The notes under the pieces: model-generated
Databases searched by the model: none
The model's input: the letters and a program-made list of their open reading frames with translations, nothing else
What the model was told of the DNA's origin: nothing
Assembly (NCBI GenBank): GCA_029858755.1
Contig: JAOUEK010000026.1
Coordinates: forward strand, 1-10,678
Direction: 5' to 3'
From: Thermoleophilia bacterium
GTDB taxonomy: Bacteria; Actinomycetota; Thermoleophilia; Gaiellales; Gaiellaceae
Length of the DNA: 10,678 nt
Position numbers and translations under genes: made by a program
Shown here: positions 1 to 5,957 of the stretch, piece after piece
How the letters are laid out: each line of letters begins with the position of its first letter
Numbering within the stretch: position 1 is the first letter of the stretch

Positions 1-5
1 CCGAG

Positions 6-14
6 AGGAGGAGG
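6..14 (+). promoter_or_regulatory. Ribosome binding site of the first gene
   Basis: A purine run AGGAGGAGG ends one base before the GTG at 16. The AGGAGG at 6-11 gives a 4-base spacing. This supports GTG 16 as the start even though the window begins only 15 bases upstream. It is one of the few strong Shine-Dalgarno sequences in the window. Confidence 0.6.
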
Positions 15-15
15 C

Positions 16-1359
16 GTGCGACGCGTCGTGATCATGGGTGCCGGAGGGCGCGACTTCCACGACTTCAACGTCGTCTTCAGGGACGACCCCGGTGTGCGTG
101 TGGTCGCCTTCACAGCGGCCCAGATCCCCGGGATCGACGACCGCACGTACCCCGCCTCGCTCGCCGGCCCCGCGTACCCGGACGGGATCCCGATCCACCC
201 CGAGGCGGAGCTGGAGCACGTCGTCGTCGACCACGGCGTCGACGAGGTCGTGCTCTCCTACTCCGACCTCTCCCACGAGGACGTGATGCACCGCGCCTCG
301 CGCGCGCTCGCCACCGGCGCCGACTTTCGGCTGCTGGGGCCGCGCGCGACCATGCTCAAGGCGTCGCGCCCGGTGATCGCCGTCACCGCCGTCCGCACGG
401 GCTGCGGCAAGAGCCAGACGAGCAGGCACATCGGCTCGCTGCTCCGCCGGAGCGGCCTGCGGGTCGCGCTCGTCCGGCACCCGATGCCGTACGGCGACCT
501 GGACGCGATGCGGGTGCAGCGCTTCGCCTCCGTGGCCGACATCGACGCCTCGCACGCCACCGTCGAGGAGCGGGAGGAGTACGAAGCGCCGGTGGCGCTG
601 GGCCTCGTCGTGCTCGCGGGCGTGGACACGGCTGCCGTGCTCGAGCGGGCGGCCGAGGAGACCGACGTGATCGTCTGGGACGGCGGCAACAACGACCTGC
701 CGTTCGTCGAGCCCGACCTCTGGATCACGGTCGCCGACCCGCTGCGCGCCGGGCACGAGCTCACCTTTCACCCGGGCGAGGTCAACCTGAGGCGCGCACA
801 TGCGGTTGTCGTCAACAAGGTCGACAGCGCCCTGCCGGAGGACGTGGCCGAGGTCGTCGAGCACGTCCGGGCCGTCAACCCGCATGCGACGATCGTCACC
901 GCGGAGTCGCCGGTGACGCTCGAGCCCGGGCCGCCGCTCGAGAGCCGGCGGGTGCTCGTGGTCGAGGACGGCCCCACGCTGACGCACGGCGGCATGGCCT
1001 TCGGCGCCGGCACCGTGGCGGCCCGAGCCGCACGGGCGGGCGAGCTGATCGACCCGCGGCCCTATGCCGTCGGCTCGATTGCGGAGGCGTTCGCGCGCTA
1101 CCCGCACATCGGGTCGGTGCTGCCGGCGATGGGCTACTCCGACGCGCAGCTCCGGGAGCTGCAGCAGACGATCGAGGCGACGCCGGCCGACGTCGTCGTC
1201 ACCGGCACCCCGATCGACCTGGCGCGGCTCGTCACCACCACCCACCCCTGGCGACGCGCGCGCTACGAGCTCCGCGAGGTGGGCCGCCCGACCCTCCACG
1301 AGGTGATCGCGCCGATCGAGCGGCTCGCCCACGAGGAGACGACGGTGGCCACCGGCTGA
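16..1359 (+). CDS. COG2403-type P-loop protein, cyclic 2,3-diphosphoglycerate synthetase-like
   Basis: A 447-residue cytoplasmic protein. Residues 1-115 look like a Rossmann-type domain opening with VVIMGAGGRDFHDF. A P-loop follows at 129-136 (GCGKSQTS), then a Walker B-like stretch WDGGNND at 221-227 and an NKVD guanine-specificity-like motif at 267-270. The C-terminal part carries LPAMGYSDAQLRELQ (369-383) and VVVTGTPIDLARLV (393-406), which I associate with the COG2403 'predicted GTPase' family that includes the archaeal cyclic 2,3-diphosphoglycerate synthetase. The P-loop lacks the first glycine of a classic GxxxxGKS (valine at 126), which seems usual for this family. The bacterial role is not established, so a specific enzyme name would be overreach. 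The stop is 6 bases before argF, so both are probably co-transcribed and the protein may serve arginine or carbamoyl-phosphate metabolism (inference). GTG start backed by a strong ribosome binding site. Confidence 0.8.
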   Translation: MRRVVIMGAGGRDFHDFNVVFRDDPGVRVVAFTAAQIPGIDDRTYPASLAGPAYPDGIPIHPEAELEHVVVDHGVDEVVLSYSDLSHEDVMHRASRALATGADFRLLGPRATMLKASRPVIAVTAVRTGCGKSQTSRHIGSLLRRSGLRVALVRHPMPYGDLDAMRVQRFASVADIDASHATVEEREEYEAPVALGLVVLAGVDTAAVLERAAEETDVIVWDGGNNDLPFVEPDLWITVADPLRAGHELTFHPGEVNLRRAHAVVVNKVDSALPEDVAEVVEHVRAVNPHATIVTAESPVTLEPGPPLESRRVLVVEDGPTLTHGGMAFGAGTVAARAARAGELIDPRPYAVGSIAEAFARYPHIGSVLPAMGYSDAQLRELQQTIEATPADVVVTGTPIDLARLVTTTHPWRRARYELREVGRPTLHEVIAPIERLAHEETTVATG

Positions 1360-1365
1360 GGCGAT

Positions 1366-2310
1366 GTGAACGGCGTCGGCACACCCGCGGTCCCGCCCCA
1401 CTTCCTGCGCGCCTCCGACCTGACGGCCGACGGCCTGCTCGCCCTGCTCTCTCTCGCCGGCCGGATGAAGGCCCGACCGCACGGGTTCGTCGAGGCGCTC
1501 CGCGGAGACACGGTGGTCTGCTACTTCGAGAAGCCGTCGACGCGCACCCGCGTCTCGTTCGCGGCGGCCGCGGAGCGTCTCGGCATGCTGCCGCTCCTGC
1601 TGCGCCCCGACGAGCTGCAGCTGGGCCGCGGCGAGACGCTGGCGGACACGGCGCGCACGCTCTCCGGCTATGCGGCCGCGATCGTCGTGCGCACGTACGC
1701 GCAGGCGACGGTCGACGGCCTCGCGGCCGCCGCCAGCGTCCCGGTGGTCAACGCGCTCACGGACGAGCACCACCCGTGCCAGGCACTGGCCGACCTGCTC
1801 ACGCTCCACGAGCGCTTCGGCCGCCTCGACGGGCTCAGGGTCGCGTTCGTGGGCGACTTCAACAACGTCGCCACGTCGCTGGCCGAGTCGGGGGCCCTTG
1901 CGGGGCTCGAGGTCGTCGTCGCCTGCCCGCCCGGCCTCGAGCGAGCGGTGGCGGGAGCGCTGGTCGTCCACGACCCTGCCGAGGCGGTGGCGGGCGCCCA
2001 CGCCGTCTACACCGACGTCTGGGTCTCGATGGGCGACGAGGCGGAGCGCGAGGCGAGGGTGGCGGCGCTCACCCCCTATCGCGTCGACGAGGCGCTGCTC
2101 GCGCGCGCCCGCCCGGACGCCGTCTTCATGCACTGCCTGCCGGCGCACCGCGAGGAGGAGGTCACCGCCGCGGTGATCGACGGCCCGCGCTCGATCGTCT
2201 GGCAGCAGGCCGAGAACCGGCTGCCCACCGAGGAGGCGCTGCTGCTCGCGCTCGTCACCCGCCGCTTCGACGTGGAAGCGGACGAGGCGCCGGGGCCTAC
2301 TCGCGCATGA
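1366..2310 (+). CDS. argF: Ornithine carbamoyltransferase
   Basis: A 314-residue enzyme that transfers the carbamoyl group from carbamoyl phosphate to ornithine, giving citrulline in arginine synthesis. The length is normal for the family. The carbamoyl-phosphate-binding STRTR is at 58-62, ELQLGRGET at 83-91, HHPCQALADLLT at 135-146, FVGDFNNVATSL at 161-172, DVWVSMGDE at 217-225 and the ornithine-site HCLPAHREEEV at 256-266, with QAENRLPTEEALL near the C terminus. HPCQ, the SMG motif and HCLP together separate it from aspartate carbamoyltransferase. The GTG at 1366 lies 6 bases after the upstream stop, with GAGG at 1358-1361 as a weak ribosome binding site; the out-of-frame ATG at 1364 runs straight into TGA. 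It could also work catabolically, but no arginine deiminase or carbamate kinase gene is visible. Its last 14 bases overlap the convergent gene on the other strand. Confidence 0.96.
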   Translation: MNGVGTPAVPPHFLRASDLTADGLLALLSLAGRMKARPHGFVEALRGDTVVCYFEKPSTRTRVSFAAAAERLGMLPLLLRPDELQLGRGETLADTARTLSGYAAAIVVRTYAQATVDGLAAAASVPVVNALTDEHHPCQALADLLTLHERFGRLDGLRVAFVGDFNNVATSLAESGALAGLEVVVACPPGLERAVAGALVVHDPAEAVAGAHAVYTDVWVSMGDEAEREARVAALTPYRVDEALLARARPDAVFMHCLPAHREEEVTAAVIDGPRSIVWQQAENRLPTEEALLLALVTRRFDVEADEAPGPTRA

Positions 2311-2587
2311 AGCCCTGACGGGCCGCGGAGACGAGCGCGACCGCCTCCGGGAAGAGCACCCGCATCGCGTCGCGCAGCGCGAGTGCCTGCTCGTCCGGGC
2401 CGCCGCTGACGTCGACGCGGCGGAGCGCCGCCGCGGTCAGCTCGACCGCCGTGTTCAGCGTCAGGGTCGCGAACTGCTCGCGTTGCGCCTCCTTGACGCT
2501 CTCCGTCTGCTGCTCGGCGAACTCGCGCAGGCCCCGCAGGATCTCCTCGGGATCGCCGCCGAACGGGAAGAAGCCTCCGCCCTCCAC
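2297..2587 (-). CDS. Unrecognised 96-residue helical protein
   Basis: I do not recognise this protein. It opens with MEGGGFFPFGGDPEEIL, a glycine/phenylalanine-rich stretch, then a charged amphipathic helix (about 12-45, rich in E, Q and R) and further helices to residue 96. No signal peptide, membrane segment or metal-binding cluster is visible, so it should be a small soluble protein. The start is GTG at 2587, 9 bases after the stop of the 185-residue gene upstream on the same strand, so the two form an operon; GGAG lies in that gap, 12 bases before the start. Its 3' end overlaps the end of argF on the opposite strand by 14 bases. Support for it being real comes from the tight operon spacing and the sensible residue composition, against the arginine/serine-rich noise seen in shadow frames here. 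Confidence 0.7.
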   Translation of the reverse strand: MEGGGFFPFGGDPEEILRGLREFAEQQTESVKEAQREQFATLTLNTAVELTAAALRRVDVSGGPDEQALALRDAMRVLFPEAVALVSAARQGFMRE

Positions 2588-2596
2588 GCCCTCAGC

Positions 2597-3154
2597 CTAC
2601 TCCAGCGCGGCCCGGTAGCCGGCCTCCACCTCGCGCCACAGCGCGTCGACGGCGCCCTGCGCGCCCCGCATCGCGGTGGTGAAGGGCGACCCGTCGGCGT
2701 GGTCGTAGAGCGACGCCTCCAGGCGTCGCGCGGCCGCGCCGATCGCGTCCAGGCGCGAGGGCGTGGCGACCTGAGGCGGAGCGCCGAGCAGGCGCTGCAG
2801 CTCGGCGGCCGCGCGCTCGGCATCGTCGATCCCCGGGGGCGCCTCCACGATCCGCAGCTGCACGAGCTGGGCCCTCAGCTCGTCGAGGTCGCCGGGGAAC
2901 GCCGACTCCTCCGCGATCTCGCAGAGCGCCGCGATCGCGACCGCGTCCCGCACGCGATCGCGCGACGTCACGACCGCGCCCCGCTCGTCGAGTGCGAGCC
3001 ACCCGCGGTCGTCGTCGCCCTCGGCGAGGGCGCAGACGTAGACCCGGTCGCCCGGAGACGCCTCCGCGGTGAGGATCCCGACCACGTGCCCGGCCGCCGT
3101 CCCCGCCTCGACCGCGAATGCGGCGATGCGCTCCAGCTCGTCCGCCAGGGCCAC
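2597..3154 (-). CDS. Unrecognised 185-residue protein, first gene of a minus-strand operon
   Basis: I do not recognise a family. The frame is open up to 3514, but residues beyond the GTG at 3154 turn into arginine/serine-rich noise that lies opposite the methyltransferase gene, so the real start is best placed at GTG 3154 (protein begins VALADELERIAAFAVEAG). Residues about 22-66 look like beta-strands (HVVGILTAEA, RVYVCALAEGDDDRGWLALDERG); 67-125 and 134-185 are mostly helical with many acidic residues. There is no signal peptide or membrane segment, so it is probably cytoplasmic. It heads an operon with the 96-residue gene 9 bases downstream and diverges from the methyltransferase across 19 bases. 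There is no room for a normal leader plus promoter, and a TATCCT hexamer 6 bases before the start fits a leaderless transcript. Confidence 0.75.
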   Translation of the reverse strand: MALADELERIAAFAVEAGTAAGHVVGILTAEASPGDRVYVCALAEGDDDRGWLALDERGAVVTSRDRVRDAVAIAALCEIAEESAFPGDLDELRAQLVQLRIVEAPPGIDDAERAAAELQRLLGAPPQVATPSRLDAIGAAARRLEASLYDHADGSPFTTAMRGAQGAVDALWREVEAGYRAALE

Positions 3155-3160
3155 CGTGCC

Positions 3161-3166
3161 AGGATA
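3161..3166 (-). promoter_or_regulatory. Candidate -10 element for the minus-strand operon
   Basis: On the minus strand the sequence reads TATCCT, six bases, then the GTG start at 3154. A hexamer matching TATAAT at four of six positions at this distance would place the transcription start at or beside the start codon. I see no convincing -35 sequence. Read on the plus strand, the same bases begin with AGGA, which lies 9 bases before the methyltransferase GTG at 3174 and could be its weak ribosome binding site. Confidence 0.4.
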
Positions 3167-3173
3167 GAGCGCG

Positions 3174-3860
3174 GTGTCGGAGACCCGTCGCCACGCACTC
3201 GAGCTGTTCGCGCCCCTCGGGCCGACGTACGGTCGCGTCGGCGCCGTGCTCTCGCTCGGGCAGGACCCGCGCTGGCGGCGATACCTCGTCTCGCGCCTCC
3301 CCGCCGACGGCGGCGCCGTGCTCGACGTCGCCACCGGCACGGGCCTCGTCGCGGAGCAGCTGTTGTCGCGCGGGCACCCCGTCGTCGCGCTCGACCAGAG
3401 CGGCGAGATGCTCGCCGTCGCACGGCGCCGCCTCGGCGACCGCGTCGAGCTGGTGCAGGCGTCGGCCGAGGCGCTCCCGTTCCCCGACGGGTCGTTCGAC
3501 CATCTCACGGTCACGTACCTGCTGCGCTACGTCGACGACCCCGGCGCCACACTCAGCGAGCTCGCCCGCGTCGTCCGCCCCGGCGGCGTGATCGCGATGC
3601 TGGAGTTCGGCGTCCCCCGGGGAGTCTGGCGCCCGCTCTGGGACGTGTACGTCGGCGTGGCCCTGCCGCTGGCGGGCCGCGCGCTCTCGCCCGGCTGGCA
3701 CGCGGTGGGGCGCTTCCTCGGCCCGTCGATCCGGGGCTTCTGGCAGCGGGTGCCGGAGCCGTGCCTGCTCGAGCTGTGGTCGGCTGCGGGGATCAGGGAG
3801 CCGCAGCTACGACGGCTCTCGCTCGGCGGCGGCGTGGTCGTCTGGGGGACGCGCGCGTGA
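3174..3860 (+). CDS. UbiE/MenG-type SAM-dependent methyltransferase
   Basis: A 228-residue class I methyltransferase, probably C-methylating a quinone precursor such as demethylmenaquinone. The N-terminal block LFAPLGPTYGRVGAVLSLGQ followed by DPRWRRYLV (11-39) matches the UbiE/MenG pattern 'F..ia..YD..n.vlS.G.dr.WR'. SAM-binding motif I is VLDVATGTG at 49-57, the acidic ribose-binding residue falls in ALDQS (72-76), SAEALPFPDGSFD is at 97-109 and RVVRPGG at 132-138. The C-terminal SLGGGVVVWGTR (216-227) resembles the closing SLTGGVV of the family. The length is typical (about 230). Its stop overlaps the GTG of the UbiA-like membrane protein, which supports a prenylated substrate. Methylation of another lipid or quinone remains possible, so I leave the symbol blank. 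The GTG at 3174 fits the N-terminal motif; AGGA at 3161-3164 is a weak ribosome binding site. Confidence 0.85.
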   Translation: MSETRRHALELFAPLGPTYGRVGAVLSLGQDPRWRRYLVSRLPADGGAVLDVATGTGLVAEQLLSRGHPVVALDQSGEMLAVARRRLGDRVELVQASAEALPFPDGSFDHLTVTYLLRYVDDPGATLSELARVVRPGGVIAMLEFGVPRGVWRPLWDVYVGVALPLAGRALSPGWHAVGRFLGPSIRGFWQRVPEPCLLELWSAAGIREPQLRRLSLGGGVVVWGTRA

Positions 3861-4582
3861 GCGTCGACCGCCCGGCCTTCTACGCCCTGCGGTCGGGCGG
3901 CTGGCGCGACTATGCCACGCTGCTGCACCTGCCCTACACGGCCTGGCACCTTTCCTACGTGGTGGTCGGGGGCTGCCTGGCGGCGACCGTGTCCTGGCCG
4001 CGCCTCGGGCTGACCGTGCTCGCGTTCGCGCTCGCGATGGGTGTCGGCGCGCACGCGCTCGACGAGCTCAACGGGCGTCCTCTCGGCACCGCGATCCCGG
4101 GGCCGGTGCTCGTCGCGCTCGCCGTCGCGTCGGTCGCCGCCGCCTGCGCGATCGGCGTGGCCGTCGCCTTCGGCGTCACGCTCTGGATCTTCGCGCTCGT
4201 GGGCGTCGGCGCGTTCCTCGTCCCGGCGTACAACCTCGAGCTCTTCGGGGGGCGGCTGCACACCGACCTCTGGTTCGCGCTCGCGTGGGGCGGGTTCCCC
4301 GTCGTCACCGGAGCGGTTGCGGTCGGCGGGACGCTGCCGCCGGCCGCAGTGCTCGCCGCCGCCTGGGCGACGACGCTCTCGCTGGCGCAGCGACGCCTGT
4401 CGACGCCGGTGCGCCGGGCGCGCCGACACACGACTGCAGTGGCGGGCGAGGCGCGGCTCGCGGACGGGACTGTCGAGCCGATCACGCGCGACACGCTGAT
4501 CGCCGCTCCCGAGGCCGCGCTGCGACTGCTCGCCTGGTCGACGGTGCTCCTGGCCGCGGCGCTCGCCGTGTGGCGGGCGTAG
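3857..4582 (+). CDS. UbiA-like multi-pass membrane protein
   Basis: A 241-residue integral membrane protein. Hydrophobic segments lie at about 29-47, 49-66, 81-106, 108-125, 138-157, 160-176 and 222-239. The loop HALDELNGRPLGTAIPG (66-82) sits where UbiA prenyltransferases carry the first aspartate-rich NDxxDxxxD motif, but only D69 and E70 remain. The second region, AYNLELFGGRLHTDLWFA (124-141), recalls the Y..LK stretch of UbiA proteins without its DxxxD. It is shorter than the usual 280-300 residues. I therefore call it UbiA-like in fold, with catalytic activity uncertain. The GTG at 3857 overlaps the methyltransferase stop (GTGA) and GGGGGA lies 7 bases before it, so the two are translationally coupled. 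Context suggests a role in quinone or isoprenoid lipid chemistry. A polar insert at 180-215 probably faces one side of the membrane. Confidence 0.7.
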   Translation: MSVDRPAFYALRSGGWRDYATLLHLPYTAWHLSYVVVGGCLAATVSWPRLGLTVLAFALAMGVGAHALDELNGRPLGTAIPGPVLVALAVASVAAACAIGVAVAFGVTLWIFALVGVGAFLVPAYNLELFGGRLHTDLWFALAWGGFPVVTGAVAVGGTLPPAAVLAAAWATTLSLAQRRLSTPVRRARRHTTAVAGEARLADGTVEPITRDTLIAAPEAALRLLAWSTVLLAAALAVWRA

Positions 4583-4614
4583 GCCGCGCTCGGGCCCCGC
4601 ACGGCACTCCGAGC

Positions 4615-4620
4615 TAGCAT
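4615..4620 (+). promoter_or_regulatory. Candidate -10 element before the coiled-coil gene
   Basis: TAGCAT sits exactly 6 bases before ATG 4627, in the 44-base gap after the UbiA-like gene. There is no Shine-Dalgarno sequence in the gap next to the ATG, so a leaderless transcript starting at the ATG is plausible. No clear -35 sequence is visible at the expected distance. Confidence 0.4.
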
Positions 4621-4626
4621 CGGCGC

Positions 4627-5544
4627 ATGCCGATCTGGGTGCTCGGGGTCGTCGCCGGCGTGTCGGTCGTCGTGATCGCCGCGCTCACGGTGGCCCTCCG
4701 ACGCGCGCGGGCCGCGGCCGCGGACGGTCAGCGCCTCGCCGAGGCCGCCCGCACGCAGCTGCGGGTGGTCGTCGCCGAGGAGACGGCGGCCCACAAGGAG
4801 GAGATCCGCCACCTTCTCGCCCGGGAGCGGGCGGAGTCGGCGTCGCTGCTGATCGCCGAGGAGCGCCGCCTGGCCGAGGAGCACCGCGCCGAGCTCGTCG
4901 ACCGGGAGCGACGCGCGAGCGATGCGCTGGCGCACGCGCTCGCGGCGGAGGAGCGGCGGCTGGAGGAGCGGCTGCGCGGGTTCACGGAGGATCTCGAGCG
5001 GGCGCAGTCGCACATCGAGGCGCAGCTCCGGCGCGTCGAGCAGAGCAGCAAGGAGGCGATCGCAGAGGTGGCCGCGCGCATCGAGGCGGAGGCGTCGGAG
5101 CTCGGGAGCGCGGCCGACGAGCAGCGGCGCACCGTGCACCGTCTGCGCGAGGACCTGCAGCGCGCGGCGGGCCAGTCGGTGCAGGAGGCACTCGACGAGC
5201 TCGAGACGCAGTCGCTCGAGCGGCGCCGCGCGATCGAGGAGATCACCGAGCGGCTGCGCGCGAGAGAGGCCGCGGTCGCCGAGTCCATCGAGCGCGCCGA
5301 GACCGACGTGCGCGCCCGGCTGGACGTCGTGCTCGTGGAGTGGGAGCGCCGCCAGACGGAGCGGCTGCAACGTGTCACCGAGCGGGAGGTCGAGCGCCAC
5401 GGCCAGATCGCGGCGCTCGCCTTCGACGAGCGCATGCGCGAAGTCAGGGAGGCGGCCTCGACGCAGCTCCGCCGGGAGCTCGACCGCGCAGTCGAGGCCC
5501 TCGGCCGCGAGGAGCTCGCCCAGCGCCTCGATGCCGGCCGCTAG
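4627..5544 (+). CDS. Membrane-anchored long coiled-coil protein
   Basis: A 305-residue protein with one N-terminal membrane segment (about 4-24, WVLGVVAGVSVVVIAALTVA), then positive RRARA, so the rest should lie in the cytoplasm. From about 35 to 300 it is almost unbroken charged helix, rich in E, R, A, L and Q with no prolines and only a few glycines (for example at 117, 157 and 181). Heptad-like spacing of leucine, alanine and isoleucine is evident, indicating a long, probably dimeric coiled coil. No enzymatic motif or C-terminal domain can be seen. The architecture recalls envelope, division or scaffold proteins such as the EzrA and RmuC types, but I see no diagnostic motif of either, so I give no function. 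It stands 44 bases after the UbiA-like gene and 128 bases before the next gene, probably as its own unit. Confidence 0.8.
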   Translation: MPIWVLGVVAGVSVVVIAALTVALRRARAAAADGQRLAEAARTQLRVVVAEETAAHKEEIRHLLARERAESASLLIAEERRLAEEHRAELVDRERRASDALAHALAAEERRLEERLRGFTEDLERAQSHIEAQLRRVEQSSKEAIAEVAARIEAEASELGSAADEQRRTVHRLREDLQRAAGQSVQEALDELETQSLERRRAIEEITERLRAREAAVAESIERAETDVRARLDVVLVEWERRQTERLQRVTEREVERHGQIAALAFDERMREVREAASTQLRRELDRAVEALGREELAQRLDAGR

Positions 5545-5672
5545 GGCGGCGCCGAAGCCGACGCACCTTGTAACTGATCGTCACAAGGCCTGGCTCGACA
5601 CGGCAACGCCGGCCGCGCCAACCTCTACGGGAAGGGATCGTCTCAGGAACCACGAATCTCCGTGGGCACACG
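5545..5672. other. 128-base intergenic stretch
   Basis: This is the longest gene-free interval in the window and is less GC-rich than its surroundings. It holds the palindrome at 5566-5588. No terminator with a T tract, tRNA or obvious sigma-70 promoter can be seen. It presumably carries the promoter and leader of the 73-residue gene. Confidence 0.6.
5566..5588. promoter_or_regulatory. Palindrome, possible operator
   Basis: CCTTGT and ACAAGG form perfect 6-base inverted arms around 11 bases, total 23. On the minus strand the interior also reads GTGAC, five bases, GTTAC. The symmetry and the relatively AT-rich core in a very GC-rich genome suggest a binding site for a dimeric regulator. The distance of about 85 bases to ATG 5673 allows an upstream operator or activator site. 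As an RNA it would fold only a weak 6-pair stem with an 11-base loop and no U tract, so it is not a good terminator. Confidence 0.45.
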
Positions 5673-5894
5673 ATGGCCGAGACGACCGAGACCGACACCG
5701 AGCTCGCCCCTCCCTTCGACGTCGCCGGTGAGCGCGCGAAGGTCGAGAGCTGGCGCCTCCACGTCCTGATCGAGGCCGGGTACCCGCTCCACCTCGCGGA
5801 GCGCCTCGCGGCGAGCGAGGCCGACCTCCACGTGTGCGTCGACCTGCTCGCACAGGGCTGCACGGCGGCCACCGCCGCGGAGATCCTCCTCTAG
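5673..5894 (+). CDS. Unrecognised 73-residue helical protein
   Basis: A small acidic protein. Residues 1-22 are polar and probably disordered (AETTETDTELAPP); 25-73 form what look like three short helices: WRLHVLIEAG (28-37), PLHLAERLAASEADLHVCVDLLAQG (39-63) and TAATAAEILL (64-73). The pattern 'AGYP...A..LA....DLH..vdLL..GC....A..IL' is one I associate with small conserved proteins of actinobacteria, and its three-helix, UBA-like layout suggests a protein-binding role, but no function is known to me. ATG 5673 is the first good start and has no strong ribosome binding site. It lies 63 bases before xseA and might be co-transcribed with it. Confidence 0.7.
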   Translation: MAETTETDTELAPPFDVAGERAKVESWRLHVLIEAGYPLHLAERLAASEADLHVCVDLLAQGCTAATAAEILL

Positions 5895-5934
5895 TCGCCC
5901 GCGAGCGGCCCTCGGCCCCGTCCCGAACGCCCTT

Positions 5935-5956
5935 TACATAGGCTCCACGCCGGAGC
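5935..5956 (+). promoter_or_regulatory. Possible -10 element and hairpin before xseA
   Basis: TACATA at 5935-5940 is the only AT-rich hexamer in this gap and could be a -10 element. It is followed by GCTCC (5942-5946), five bases, and GGAGC (5952-5956), a perfect 5-pair stem. The GGAG is the only Shine-Dalgarno-like sequence before ATG 5958, sits only 2 bases away and would be closed by the stem. No -35 match was found 17 bases upstream. Confidence 0.3.
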
Positions 5957-5957
5957 G

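Noticed and set aside
3155..3514. N-terminal extension of the minus-strand 185-residue gene to an ATG at 3514
   Set aside because: The extra residues are serine/arginine-rich and lie opposite the N-terminal and SAM-binding region of the methyltransferase; coherent protein starts at GTG 3154.
2483..4582. A single 699-codon open frame on the plus strand
   Set aside because: Its first part lies opposite the minus-strand 185-residue gene and then out of frame over the methyltransferase, with arginine-rich noise. Only the part from GTG 3857 is a credible membrane protein.
3955..5400. Long minus-strand frame opposite the UbiA-like and coiled-coil genes
   Set aside because: Composition is that of an antisense shadow (leucine/arginine/alanine repeats mirroring the coiled-coil codons) with no motif.
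5569..5585. CRP-type binding site
   Set aside because: The half-sites TGTAA and TCACA are separated by 7 bases instead of 6, so I report only an unassigned palindrome.
5895..5930. Terminator after the 73-residue gene
   Set aside because: Only a 4-pair stem (CGAG/CTCG) can be drawn, with no T tract.
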